Shown here: in pieces, positions 17,160-25,365 of the stretch
How the letters are laid out: each line of letters opens with the position of its first letter
How positions within the stretch are numbered: position 1 is the first letter of the stretch
Source: Bdellovibrionales bacterium
GTDB lineage: Bacteria > Bdellovibrionota > Bdellovibrionia > Bdellovibrionales > UBA1609
Direction: 5' to 3'
Length of the DNA stretch: 64,000 bases
Assembly (NCBI GenBank): GCA_016714165.1
Contig: JADJNU010000001.1
Coordinates: forward strand, 1,612,001 to 1,676,000
Translations under genes and position numbers: made by a program
Notes under the pieces: model-generated
What the model was told of the DNA's origin: nothing
Databases searched by the model: none
The model's input: only the letters and a program-made list of their open reading frames with translations

Positions 17160-20100
17160 ATGAGTGAGACCAGAAGACGGGGTAGTATCTTGAGAAGTAA
17201 CCAAAATCATTCGATGAAGTTTCAGAAACTGTCTCATTCAAAGGGAGTTCCGCCCGAAATGGCCGGTCTAACGGTTAAACTGCTCAGTGAGATGACCATC
17301 AATGAAATCAAGAAATTGATTGGAGAGGACTCGTTTTTTGCCTCTACCCAAATTATCAAAGGCCTATTTTCCGATTCCAAGGCTCTTTTTGGTGATCCGC
17401 TCTTCACGAATGAACTGAGAAATTCCTGCTATTGCCTCGGAAAGCGAACGCCCTCGTCTCAAGACTATTATTTGAGATTGTTTGATCGAGCCAATGCCGA
17501 GATATCGAGCTTAGAAATCTCAAGAACCGGGATCATTCAGTTTGAGAACCTAGATTCTGCCGTGGCCTTGATTTTTCTCTATTACGTCATCATTGATGAG
17601 GCGTTCTTTGGCGAAAAATCCGCAAGAATTGAAAGAATGAGAACTGTGCTCAGACTCCTCTTTCTCCGCCCGTCAGAGGTGAATACTGATTTGAATTCAG
17701 ATTTGAATTCAGATTTTAATCCAGATACCAACACCGATGTTCCTGTGAAACTAATCCGCGTGATTCTCCAGTCAAATATATGGCTTTCAGAGAAAAAAAG
17801 CGCGCCGTCTGGCCCTGGTTCATCACCCATCATTGATTCTTTTGACATGGCTTCTTTGGCAGTGACTCATCATGGTCATGGTCAGCCACGAATTGCCGCT
17901 TTTAAAAGTAAAAAACTCATGAAAGCCATTCTCTTCGAGTTTTCTGATGGGAGTGTTTTTTCTCTGGCGAGCCTTTTTTATAGCCCCTACATTTGGCTCA
18001 TGGAGAAAGAAGGACCTCTGCGAATTCTCTCTGAAAATCTGCCCGAATTAGGCTGGAAGCTCACCTGCCGATCTTCAGAATCTCAAAATCACGATGAGAT
18101 GATCCTCCTTGGAAGCCTCAATCCGAAATTTCAAGACTACGGGGAACTGTCGACACGATCAGGTTTTGATGTGAACGCGAGGCGATTGTCTTTTTACAAT
18201 TTAGCCCCGACCCTCAGTTCTGTCGATTTTTCGTTGAACCACCACCACGTTTGGCTCCAAGCCAATTTGGATTCAATTTATGATTCCCTGAGATCCGGTG
18301 AATTGAGCGTTCGTTTAGGACAAGAATTTGACTACCTGACGTTCAGCGATAGATTAAAAAGGCAAGGAATCAAGCTTGATCTTGATTTTAGCGAAGTGTT
18401 TATCAGTAAAAAGGATAGAATTCAGGCATATTTTGATGACGAAGCACCAAACGCCGCAAGGGTTTGTTTTGTGTCGAAAGATGATGAGGGTGAGGATTTT
18501 CCTTTAACGGGTCGGTTTATTCCACTCGTTCAAATTTTGGCGGGACTTCGCGACGGAATTTCTGGCTTTTTAGGTACAAGTTCGACAGACTTAGCAAGTC
18601 GCAATAGATTTACCCGATCAAGTGAATTGAAATTATATAAGCATTCGGGGTTTTTCCTTTTTCTTATTCTTGAGTACGCTCAATTTTTGGCACATCGAAC
18701 AGAAGATTCAACCCCTGAAAAAAAATCTAATGATCAGAAACTTTTTATTAAACAACTCACTGCAAAGCTGGAAGCCGTCGGATTAAGAATTTTGGGAATT
18801 GCAAACGCCAGCGAGACCGGAAGACTTCAACTGGCAGATTTGGCCGGTCAAAAGTTTATTCGAAAATTAAAATCAACAGTCTCTGAACTTGTTGAAGAAA
18901 GCTCTTTTGTCGTCACTCGTGTGAGAAACGGAAAAGTTTTTGTTGTTGATCACAGTCAAAGTTTGTTTCAGTTTTTGGGAGTCTACGCAGATCAAATTTC
19001 TTCCCACTACCAAGGAAAGACCTTTGATCGCAGTAATTTTAAGGCTTTCAAGACCGAAATAGTATGGTGTAAATCCTATCCAAAATTCACTCCTGTTAGT
19101 GAAGATGAGTGGTCTCCTTTTATGCAGGATGGCTTCATCTTAAGCGTCAATATTTTAAAGGATGATGGACCTGTTGATCGCCTTCCTTTTTTCGCTGCTA
19201 ATCCACAGGCTTGCTTTATTTCAGGTGTTCTTGTTGAAACCTTGTCACCAGAAGATCTCCAGACAAAATTTGAAATGCTTGAAAACAAAAACAACATCGA
19301 TTGGTTTGAACTGAATCCTCAGGTTTATTTTAAAGGCGAGGAGATTCCCAGAGACAAAATGGTGAATTTTCTCCGCGATCCCGTGGTAGCCTACAAGGGC
19401 CGCTATTATTACATTCCACGAAAACAAATACCGAGCCTCAAGTGGCTCAATTATTTCTGGAATAAACTCTCTAATCAGTCAGAAACCATTGGATTTTCGA
19501 GAGGCGAGGGCGGGAACGTCAAATTTCAGAAATCAGAGATTCTCAATATGTTGGCTCTAAAACGGGCAGGAGTTCCCATTGAGGGAGGACCTCGGTGGCA
19601 ACAAATCTGCGCCGAGTACGACCGCTTAGGCACTCACTCAGAGGCGGACACCTTGGGAATTCAAAATGTTCTCAAGAAAAATCTTCTGACAGAGCTCAAG
19701 CCCTTCCAACAAGATGGCGTCCAGTGGATGCTCCAACTTTATAAGCTTGGCTTAGGTGGCATCTTGGCTGACGACATGGGACTCGGCAAAACAGTTCAGA
19801 CTATTGCTTTCTTTTCAATTTTGCGCGAACAGGGTCTACTTGGCCAAGCCTTGGTCGTGGTGCCCACTTCTCTTGTGCACAATTGGCACGAGGAATTTGA
19901 GAGATTCTCTCCTAAGACCCGGGTCGAGATATTTGATTCACGAAAGATCGACCAATATCTAAAAGAGTGGTCAGTATCGCGATCGGCGAAAAAGAAACCA
20001 GCACAGGAGCGAGTTATTATCTGTACTTATGGTTTGTTGACTGATCAAATCGATTTTTTTAATAAGTTCAAATGGTCGATTGGAATTTTCGATGAGGCAC

Positions 20101-21137
20101 AAAATCTAAAAAACATCAACGCAAAGAGAACTGCGGCTTCTCGGCAATTGATCGCCGAACACAAATTTTGCCTGACGGGGACGCCGATGGAAAATCACCT
20201 TGGCGAGTTCTTTAGCCTCATGGATTTGTGTGTCCCAGGTGCGCTGGGGTCTTACGCCGATTACAGCAAACGATACGGATCCCTGAAAAAAGCAGAAATT
20301 AGCACGGAAGATATCGACTTTTTGAGAATGAAGATCAAACCTTTGGTCTTAAGAAGAACGAAGGAATTGGTGCTCAATGAGTTGCCTGAAAAAGTTGAAA
20401 CTGTCATCCACATGGATTTCGATGCAAAACAGGAAAAAATCTATAAAGACATTGCCGTTTCATGGAACGACCGAATCAGAGAGCTCATCGACAGTGATGG
20501 GCTCCCAAAAAGTCAGCTCCAGATGCTGACGGCTCTTCTCCGCCTTCGACAAGTTTGCTCCTTTCCTCAGACGGTCCCAAACGTCAAGTATCAGCAGGAT
20601 CCTCCCAAGTTAAAAGCTTTGATCGCCAACGTAAGCGAGCTTATCGAAAACGGTCACAGCGTGGTTGTTTTTACGAATTTTGTGACAACACTGGAATTGA
20701 TCAAAAAGCGCTTTGATACCGAAGGCCTACCGGCCATGAGCTTTTCTGGAAAAGATGGAGCAAACAAGAGAAGAGAGATCCTCGCAAAATTCAACGAGTC
20801 CACCCAGGCCCAGATTTTAATGATGACGCTCAAGACTGGAGGAGTTGGCTTGAACTTGACCAAGGCTAACTATGTTTTTCATCTGGAACCTTGGTGGAAC
20901 CCGGCAGCCGAAAATCAGGCCTCTGATCGTGTGCATCGAATCGGTCAGACGAGATCCGTCCAGATTTACCGCTACATCATGAGAAACTCAGTGGAAGAAA
21001 AAATTCAGGAACTGAAGAAAATCAAATCCAGCGCCTTTGCTGCGATGTTTTCAGAATCAGAGCGAGAGCTTTCGGAACAGAATACACTCTCAGGATCAAG
21101 TCTGTCTCGAGAGGACTTTGAGATGCTTTTGAGCTAG
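17160..21137 (+). CDS. SNF2/HepA-family DEAD-like helicase (Swi2/Snf2 ATPase)
   Basis: 1325 residues. The last ~480 form a complete SNF2 motor: FQQDGVQWMLQL, Walker A ADDMGLGKTVQT, Walker B IFDEAQNLKN, motif III LTGTPMENHL, LRRTKELVL, then helicase C motifs TLKTGGVGLNLT and DRVHRIGQTRSVQIYRY. The N-terminal ~840 residues are unrecognised; I see no SWIM zinc motif. It should be an ATP-dependent remodeller of DNA-bound proteins, perhaps RNA polymerase by analogy with HepA. Residues ~177-192 are an Asp/Asn repeat from a 12-bp tandem repeat. The ATG at 17214 is an alternative start. Confidence 0.92.
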   Translation: MSETRRRGSILRSNQNHSMKFQKLSHSKGVPPEMAGLTVKLLSEMTINEIKKLIGEDSFFASTQIIKGLFSDSKALFGDPLFTNELRNSCYCLGKRTPSSQDYYLRLFDRANAEISSLEISRTGIIQFENLDSAVALIFLYYVIIDEAFFGEKSARIERMRTVLRLLFLRPSEVNTDLNSDLNSDFNPDTNTDVPVKLIRVILQSNIWLSEKKSAPSGPGSSPIIDSFDMASLAVTHHGHGQPRIAAFKSKKLMKAILFEFSDGSVFSLASLFYSPYIWLMEKEGPLRILSENLPELGWKLTCRSSESQNHDEMILLGSLNPKFQDYGELSTRSGFDVNARRLSFYNLAPTLSSVDFSLNHHHVWLQANLDSIYDSLRSGELSVRLGQEFDYLTFSDRLKRQGIKLDLDFSEVFISKKDRIQAYFDDEAPNAARVCFVSKDDEGEDFPLTGRFIPLVQILAGLRDGISGFLGTSSTDLASRNRFTRSSELKLYKHSGFFLFLILEYAQFLAHRTEDSTPEKKSNDQKLFIKQLTAKLEAVGLRILGIANASETGRLQLADLAGQKFIRKLKSTVSELVEESSFVVTRVRNGKVFVVDHSQSLFQFLGVYADQISSHYQGKTFDRSNFKAFKTEIVWCKSYPKFTPVSEDEWSPFMQDGFILSVNILKDDGPVDRLPFFAANPQACFISGVLVETLSPEDLQTKFEMLENKNNIDWFELNPQVYFKGEEIPRDKMVNFLRDPVVAYKGRYYYIPRKQIPSLKWLNYFWNKLSNQSETIGFSRGEGGNVKFQKSEILNMLALKRAGVPIEGGPRWQQICAEYDRLGTHSEADTLGIQNVLKKNLLTELKPFQQDGVQWMLQLYKLGLGGILADDMGLGKTVQTIAFFSILREQGLLGQALVVVPTSLVHNWHEEFERFSPKTRVEIFDSRKIDQYLKEWSVSRSAKKKPAQERVIICTYGLLTDQIDFFNKFKWSIGIFDEAQNLKNINAKRTAASRQLIAEHKFCLTGTPMENHLGEFFSLMDLCVPGALGSYADYSKRYGSLKKAEISTEDIDFLRMKIKPLVLRRTKELVLNELPEKVETVIHMDFDAKQEKIYKDIAVSWNDRIRELIDSDGLPKSQLQMLTALLRLRQVCSFPQTVPNVKYQQDPPKLKALIANVSELIENGHSVVVFTNFVTTLELIKKRFDTEGLPAMSFSGKDGANKRREILAKFNESTQAQILMMTLKTGGVGLNLTKANYVFHLEPWWNPAAENQASDRVHRIGQTRSVQIYRYIMRNSVEEKIQELKKIKSSAFAAMFSESERELSEQNTLSGSSLSREDFEMLLS
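17688..17735. repeat. 12-bp tandem repeat inside the SNF2 gene
   Basis: Four units: GATTTGAATTCA twice (17688-17699, 17700-17711), then two diverged copies (17712-17723, 17724-17735). It encodes DLNS-DLNS-DFNP-DTNT, an in-frame acidic insert in the non-catalytic half. Confidence 0.8.
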
Positions 21138-21165
21138 ATCTTTTTTTGGCGCGACTCTGCTCGGA

Positions 21166-22650
21166 CTAGACGATCTCCAGCTCTTTCTCGTAGCGCTGAC
21201 GAAGGGCTACAAGCATGGCAAGAATAAAAACAAAGTTGTGGGTGACTTCTCCATCTGAAAAATTATTTTGAGTCAGACCTCCGACGTGAAGAGATATTTG
21301 TGCACCCAAAGCACCCAAGGCCAAAGCTCGGGCCCAAGTTTGATCGAGTGGAAGTTTGCGCCACAAACGCAGGGCCAGGAGAATAAAATATCCTATAAAA
21401 AACAAATAACAGCAGAGACCAAGAAGACCCGTTCCTGCAAGAAACTGCAGATAAACATTGTGGGCATGTCCCTTAAAGCCATCGGTGATTTCCATCTTCT
21501 CATAATACTCACCAATCCGACGCTCATTTTCTGTGTAGCCAATACCTAATAGGGGATAATCCTTAAAGATCTCCCAATTGGCTGCCCAAAGGGTGACTCG
21601 ATCACGATTTTCAATGTTTTGAGTTCCAAAGATCGACACAACTCGCTCGCGCACCGGAGGAACAAAGGCCAGAGAAAGCCCGAGAACGATAGCTACGGCC
21701 AAAGCACCCCGATAGAATGCCCGGCGCCTCCAGAACCAAAGCATGACCATGACAGACACCGTGCCACTGATCCACACTCCTCTAATCAAGCTCAAGAAAA
21801 GACCAAGGCCAATCACGACAGCCACAAGTCTTAACCAGTTTTTTTGCTTTCGAGGCAAATCTGCCACAAAAATCAAACTGAGGACCACGCAAAACCACAT
21901 GACAAACAAATGGGCGTAGGTCATTGGATTATTGAAAAAACCAGAGGCGCGAAAAATCTGAATTCCAGCCAAGTGCAATGAATGCACCTCTCGACCCGGC
22001 CGAATCAAATCGATTCCGGTAAAACTCTGCAAAATGCCATAAAGACTCACAATCAGAAGGACCGGGGTCAGCACCCGAATAAACAGGGCATTCAAAGTGG
22101 CATTCAAGGTGGGATTCAAAGTGGCATTCAAGGTGGGATTCAACAAAGTGGACTTCTCTGATGCCTCTGACTTGTCTGGGCTGCCTGACTTCTCTGATGC
22201 CTCTGACTTGTCTGGGCTGCCTGACTTCTCTGACTTCTCTGACTTCCCCTGATCTGACCTGTTCGCAAGCAGAGATTTCCAGGCCAAAGAATAGCCGTAA
22301 AGCAAAACAATCCATCTGAAGTTGCCGATGACGTAAAGTCTGTCGGTCTCACTGTTTCCGTTAACGTACACTCCCAGTGTGGCTATCAGCCACAGTCCCC
22401 AGAGCGCCCCATCGGGCCCAACAGAAATCTCCCGCAATCCGCAAAGAACATTATGAACACCATGAACTCTAAGAACTCTATGAACACCATCAACGCGCGC
22501 CTTGAAGTCACCGCCACTTTTTAACTTTAACAACAAAGGTCTCAGGCCAAAGAGGAGGAGAGCCACCAGGGCCGTCAACCATCCAAACAGTTCCATTCCC
22601 GCGATCGATACGGGAAGAAAAAACGAGAGCATTAGAACCAAGATTTTCAT
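21166..22650 (-). CDS. O-antigen ligase / polymerase (Wzy_C superfamily) membrane protein
   Basis: 494 residues with about ten membrane segments. The conserved family region includes LSLIRGVWISG, GTQNIENRDRVTLWAANW, LLGIGYTENERRIGEY and the HAHNVYLQFLAGTGLLGL line. It would join or polymerise O-antigen on the periplasmic face of the inner membrane. A hydrophilic insert after a membrane helix (~residues 130-190) is made of in-frame repeats: two 12-residue copies (SGSPDKSEASEK) and several LNPT/LNAT tetrapeptides. A short 9-bp repeat also marks residues 55-68 (VHRVLRVHGVHNVL). Neighbouring SNF2 and mtnA genes are unrelated in function. Confidence 0.88.
   Translation of the reverse strand: MKILVLMLSFFLPVSIAGMELFGWLTALVALLLFGLRPLLLKLKSGGDFKARVDGVHRVLRVHGVHNVLCGLREISVGPDGALWGLWLIATLGVYVNGNSETDRLYVIGNFRWIVLLYGYSLAWKSLLANRSDQGKSEKSEKSGSPDKSEASEKSGSPDKSEASEKSTLLNPTLNATLNPTLNATLNALFIRVLTPVLLIVSLYGILQSFTGIDLIRPGREVHSLHLAGIQIFRASGFFNNPMTYAHLFVMWFCVVLSLIFVADLPRKQKNWLRLVAVVIGLGLFLSLIRGVWISGTVSVMVMLWFWRRRAFYRGALAVAIVLGLSLAFVPPVRERVVSIFGTQNIENRDRVTLWAANWEIFKDYPLLGIGYTENERRIGEYYEKMEITDGFKGHAHNVYLQFLAGTGLLGLCCYLFFIGYFILLALRLWRKLPLDQTWARALALGALGAQISLHVGGLTQNNFSDGEVTHNFVFILAMLVALRQRYEKELEIV
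22089..22151. repeat. 12-bp tandem repeat in the O-antigen ligase gene
   Basis: Four units of SATTCAARGTGG (22089-22100, 22101-22112, 22113-22124, 22125-22136) and a fifth with a 3-bp insertion (from 22137). On the coding strand they spell alternating LNAT and LNPT. Confidence 0.85.
22151..22250. repeat. 36-bp tandem repeat in the O-antigen ligase gene
   Basis: Two identical 36-bp units (22151-22186 and 22187-22222), then a partial third that breaks into 9-bp units of GACTTCTCT. Coding-strand product: the 12-residue SGSPDKSEASEK twice, then EKSEKS. Identity between copies implies a recent duplication. Confidence 0.88.
22454..22492. repeat. 9-bp tandem repeat in the O-antigen ligase gene
   Basis: Four units related to ATGAACACC (ATGAACACC, ATGAACTCT, AAGAACTCT, ATGAACACC) followed by ATCAACGCG. 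They encode the Val-His-rich VHRVLRVHGVH stretch near the N-terminus of the membrane protein. Confidence 0.7.
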
Positions 22651-22694
22651 GAAAACTCCCCTTTTCCGTTTTGCATGCCCAAGCCGGACTTATT

Positions 22695-23705
22695 TCACCC
22701 CGGGCTTATCAAAGATTGCAGGCATCCTTTGAGTAACTCCTGCTGCGAAAAATACCCACAATCCATCACAAGGCCCGTTACCAATTCGACGGGAGTCACA
22801 TCAAATGAGGGATTGTAGGCCGGTGAATTCATTGGTGCCCAAGTGACAGTTCCGAATGAGCCCATGGCACCTCGAACTTCATTGGGATTGCGCATTTCAA
22901 TTTCTATTTCAGCGCCCTTTTGAGATTTCACATCCAGAGTAGTGAGTGGGGCCACCGGATAAAATGGAATTTTATGGAAATGGGCCAACACCGCAACGGA
23001 ATAAGTCCCAATTTTATTAGCAAAATCACCATTGAGCGCGATTCGATCAGATCCAACGAATACTTTATCGATTCGTCCCTTCTGCATGAGCGAGCCCGCC
23101 ATATTGTCACAAATGAGAGTATAGGGAATGCCAACTCTCTCCAACTCCCAGGCTGTGAGTCGACCTCCCTGGAGTAAAGGCCTCGTCTCGTCAACAAAGA
23201 CATGGATTTTTTTACCTTGTGCGAACGCAGATTTAATCGCAGCCAGCGCCGTTCCAGATCCAGCGGTAGCAAGACTGCCGGTATTACAGTGCGTGAGAAT
23301 GTTGTCTCCATCTTGGATCAGCTCGGCACCGATCGCTCCCATCTTATTGCAAAGCTCAACGTCTTCTTCGAGAATATTTTCGCCCGATTCCCCCCGAAGA
23401 ACTCGGTCAATGGCATTCATCAGATTGACTGCTGTCGGTCGCGATTTGCGAATGCGAGCGGCCATTTCATTGAATACAGATGCAGGCTTCCCCTTCTGGC
23501 GCTCAAGTTCAAGAAAACTTGCCGCCACAACCCCGATCAGGGGTGCGCCCCTAACCCGAAGTGATTGAATGGCTTCGATCAAGCGATCAACATCCGAGAT
23601 CTCTAACCATACTTCGTCTGCGGGCAAACGCGTTTGGTCGATGACATGAAGACGGTTATTCTTTAGCTTCAGCGAGAGAGATTCAAAATTTTTCATTGCT
23701 GCCAT
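22695..23705 (-). CDS. mtnA: S-methyl-5-thioribose-1-phosphate isomerase
   Basis: 336 residues, full length. It converts methylthioribose-1-phosphate to methylthioribulose-1-phosphate in the methionine salvage pathway. Motifs: RVRGAPLIGV near residue 52, the catalytic Cys line LTHCNTGSLAT, DETRPLLQGGRLTAWE, and the catalytic Asp line VFVGSDRIALNGDFANKIGT. AGGAAG five bases before ATG 23705 fixes the start. No other salvage genes are adjacent. An array of 13-bp repeats begins 29 bp upstream of its start and may touch its promoter. Confidence 0.95.
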   Translation of the reverse strand: MAAMKNFESLSLKLKNNRLHVIDQTRLPADEVWLEISDVDRLIEAIQSLRVRGAPLIGVVAASFLELERQKGKPASVFNEMAARIRKSRPTAVNLMNAIDRVLRGESGENILEEDVELCNKMGAIGAELIQDGDNILTHCNTGSLATAGSGTALAAIKSAFAQGKKIHVFVDETRPLLQGGRLTAWELERVGIPYTLICDNMAGSLMQKGRIDKVFVGSDRIALNGDFANKIGTYSVAVLAHFHKIPFYPVAPLTTLDVKSQKGAEIEIEMRNPNEVRGAMGSFGTVTWAPMNSPAYNPSFDVTPVELVTGLVMDCGYFSQQELLKGCLQSLISPG

Positions 23706-23734
23706 TCTTCCTATGAGTTGTTAATGCAAACAAG

Positions 23735-23812
23735 CCTTGGTTCTTGGCCTTGTCTTCTGGCCTTGTCTTCTGGCCTTGTCTTTTGGCCTTGTCTTCTGGC
23801 CTTGTCGTTTAG
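23735..23812. repeat. 13-bp tandem repeat upstream of mtnA
   Basis: Five units of CCTTGTCTTCTGG with few changes (23735-23747, 23748-23760, 23761-23773, 23774-23786, 23787-23799) and a decayed sixth. The array lies 30-107 bp upstream of the mtnA start, where a promoter or leader would be. The unit is not a multiple of three, consistent with a non-coding position. Confidence 0.88.
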
Positions 23813-23835
23813 GCATGCCATTCATGCGTCCCTTT

Positions 23836-23865
23836 ATCCATTCGTTTGATCCATTCGTTTGATCC
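23836..23865. repeat. Second 13-bp tandem repeat
   Basis: Two perfect copies of ATCCATTCGTTTG (23836-23848, 23849-23861) and the start of a third (ATCC). The unit length matches the neighbouring array but the sequence is unrelated. Confidence 0.75.
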
Positions 23866-24079
23866 TTGCCATATATGCATGCATTTTATTGGGAACTCCG
23901 AGCGAAGTCATGTTGGCATGCAACTCAGCAAAAACCTATCAAGGAATAATTCAAGAGCCTCTAAATTCCACGGAACTTTTCTTTGTGTAAAGGGGTATAT
24001 ATTATTTGGAAAACACCATTTCCACAAGCGAAGCCATGTTACCCTGCCTTCGGCCGCAAAGAATTCCCAATTTCAAGCC

Positions 24080-24185
24080 AGGACAAGTCGATGTCTTGAA
24101 TACGATAAATAGGACATTTATTTGTCCTATTTACTCTTAATTCAGGACAAATATAGAACTGGAATGTCCTAATTAGAGCTATAAT
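24080..24185 (+). promoter_or_regulatory. Three AGGACA/TGTCCT inverted repeats next to a TATAAT box
   Basis: Site 1: AGGACA 24080-24085 with TGTCTT 24092-24097. Site 2: AAATAGGACA 24107-24116, 6-bp spacer, TGTCCTATTT 24123-24132, a perfect 10-bp palindrome. Site 3: AGGACA 24144-24149 with TGTCCT 24165-24170, extended by flanking AATT on both sides. A consensus TATAAT (24180-24185) lies ten bases after site 3, so site 3 would cover the -35 and spacer of a rightward promoter. This looks like multiple operator sites for an unidentified regulator ahead of the gmhA-GT2 genes. The reading is inference from symmetry. Confidence 0.5.
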
Positions 24186-24477
24186 ATATTCATATACTTA
24201 TTGGATTGCTTAATCGCGTCGAAGATGAGTTTGAGCAGTCTCTCTTTTCACTCATTCAGCTTTCTTAACATCCGAGCATTTGAGGATGTGAATAGAAGAA
24301 CCACCCTCCTTGTGGCGAACATTCCACTGATTAAAAAGAATCTAAAGCAACTTTCTGACTCTGGATCAAAAATGAAACAAACCGAAGGTTTGAGCCCGAG
24401 CCTAAGGTTTGAGACCAAACCGAATGACTCAGATAATCAAAATCACAAGATTGAGGCATCCCATGACAAACTTTGCA

Positions 24478-24549
24478 CCATCCTATGAGACTCCTATTGC
24501 GCCATTCTATCAGAGTCCTGTTGCGCCATCCTATGAGACTCCTGTTGCG
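24478..24549. repeat. 24-bp tandem repeat upstream of the GmhA-like gene
   Basis: Three 24-bp units, each starting CCATYCTAT and ending GTTGCG or ATTGCG (24478-24501, 24502-24525, 24526-24549). The first and third are nearly identical. The array ends 61 bp before the chosen ATG. It is open in more than one frame, so it could encode an N-terminal extension (repeated LLRHP) if translation starts earlier. Confidence 0.85.
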
Positions 24550-24610
24550 GCGTGGCCAGAACTTGGACCTCGGACTTCACATCACACAGGAGATCAACTA
24601 TATCATTCCA

Positions 24611-25243
24611 ATGAACATTCAAGATCCAAGGTATCTCAATCACATATTTGATGGAAATTCCGCTTCGGCCTATTTTTCTGACTATAAACGATCCCTTCAT
24701 CTCGCGTTAGAGTCGGTCGACCTGAAGAAGGTCGATGAAACCTGTGAACTCATCCTGATGGCAAGTCGCGAAGGGAAAAAGCTTTTGCTGGCGGGCAACG
24801 GCGGTTCGGCGGGAATTTCAGATCACCTGAGTTGCGATTTAGGCAAAGGAACATTGAGTGAAAAGCAGCCTCCTATCAAGGTCATGTCACTGAGTGCCAA
24901 CGGGCCTATTCTCACTGCTATTGCAAATGACTATGGCTACGATCAAATTTTTGCCACTCAGGTAGAGATGTATGGTGAAAGGGGCGATATTCTAATCACC
25001 ATTTCCTCAAGTGGAAACAGTCCGAATATTATAAAAGCGCTTCATACTGCAAAGAAAAGGGGTCTTAAAACCATTGCATTAACTGGATTCACGGGGGGCA
25101 AATGCAAAGACCTCTGTGATATTTCGCTGCATTTTGAATTTAAAAACTACGGAATCGTCGAAGACTGCCATCAGATTGTGCTTCAATCGATAGGACAGTA
25201 TCTCGCTAAAGTCCGCGACGAATTCCCAATGGCTAAACCTTGA
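24611..25243 (+). CDS. gmhA: SIS-domain phosphoheptose isomerase-like protein
   Basis: About 210 residues from ATG 24611. The SIS sugar-isomerase fold is shown by LLAGNGGSAGISDHLSCDL, the Ser/Thr phosphate loop ITISSSGNSPNII, and the C-terminal acid/base line GIVEDCHQIVLQSI. GmhA converts sedoheptulose-7-phosphate to heptose-7-phosphate for the LPS core. AGGAG lies 18 bases upstream of this ATG, which is far; the open frame extends upstream through the 24-bp repeats, so an earlier start is possible. Its stop overlaps the next gene's TTG start. The rest of the heptose pathway is not in the window, so a related SIS sugar isomerase remains possible. Confidence 0.8.
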   Translation: MNIQDPRYLNHIFDGNSASAYFSDYKRSLHLALESVDLKKVDETCELILMASREGKKLLLAGNGGSAGISDHLSCDLGKGTLSEKQPPIKVMSLSANGPILTAIANDYGYDQIFATQVEMYGERGDILITISSSGNSPNIIKALHTAKKRGLKTIALTGFTGGKCKDLCDISLHFEFKNYGIVEDCHQIVLQSIGQYLAKVRDEFPMAKP

Positions 25244-25365
25244 ATAACGGTCGCAACTTGGGTACCAATCGCAACTTGACTACCAATTCCAGCTTGAATA
25301 ACGATCACGACCTAAATACCGGTCAAAGCTTGAATAACGATCGCAGCTTGAATACCAATCGCAAT
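25240..25365 (+). repeat. 18-bp x 7 tandem repeat at the 5' end of the GT2 gene
   Basis: Seven contiguous 18-bp units, exact in length, of the pattern TTGAATAMCRRTCRCARC with scattered substitutions. They encode 42 residues of Asn/Ser/Arg-rich hexapeptides. The array covers the whole region between the gmhA stop and the glycosyltransferase domain. Confidence 0.92.

Larger units (their letters stand above)
23706..24610. other. 905-bp intergenic region with repeats and putative operators
   Basis: No credible gene. Open frames here (23846-24112, 24201-24488) have atypical composition and no recognised domain. The region holds two 13-bp tandem arrays next to mtnA, three AGGACA/TGTCCT inverted repeats near 24080-24170, a TATAAT at 24180-24185, and a 24-bp tandem array just before the GmhA-like gene. 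The motif GCGAAGYCATGTT occurs twice, near 23903 and 24029. Confidence 0.6.

Noticed and set aside
22140..22352. Separate small proteins in other frames of the O-antigen ligase repeats
   Set aside because: Repeats with unit lengths divisible by three are open in several frames by default; the frame of the membrane protein continues through them.
23846..24112. 88-codon open frame in the same gap
   Set aside because: His/Cys/Ser-rich chance-like translation that crosses the 13-bp repeats and the first operator site; no start signal.
24201..24488. 95-codon open frame from TTG in the gap before the GmhA-like gene
   Set aside because: No ribosome-binding site, no domain, Ser/Phe/Leu-rich composition, and it runs into the 24-bp repeat array. 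It sits just after the putative TATAAT, so it may be leader sequence.
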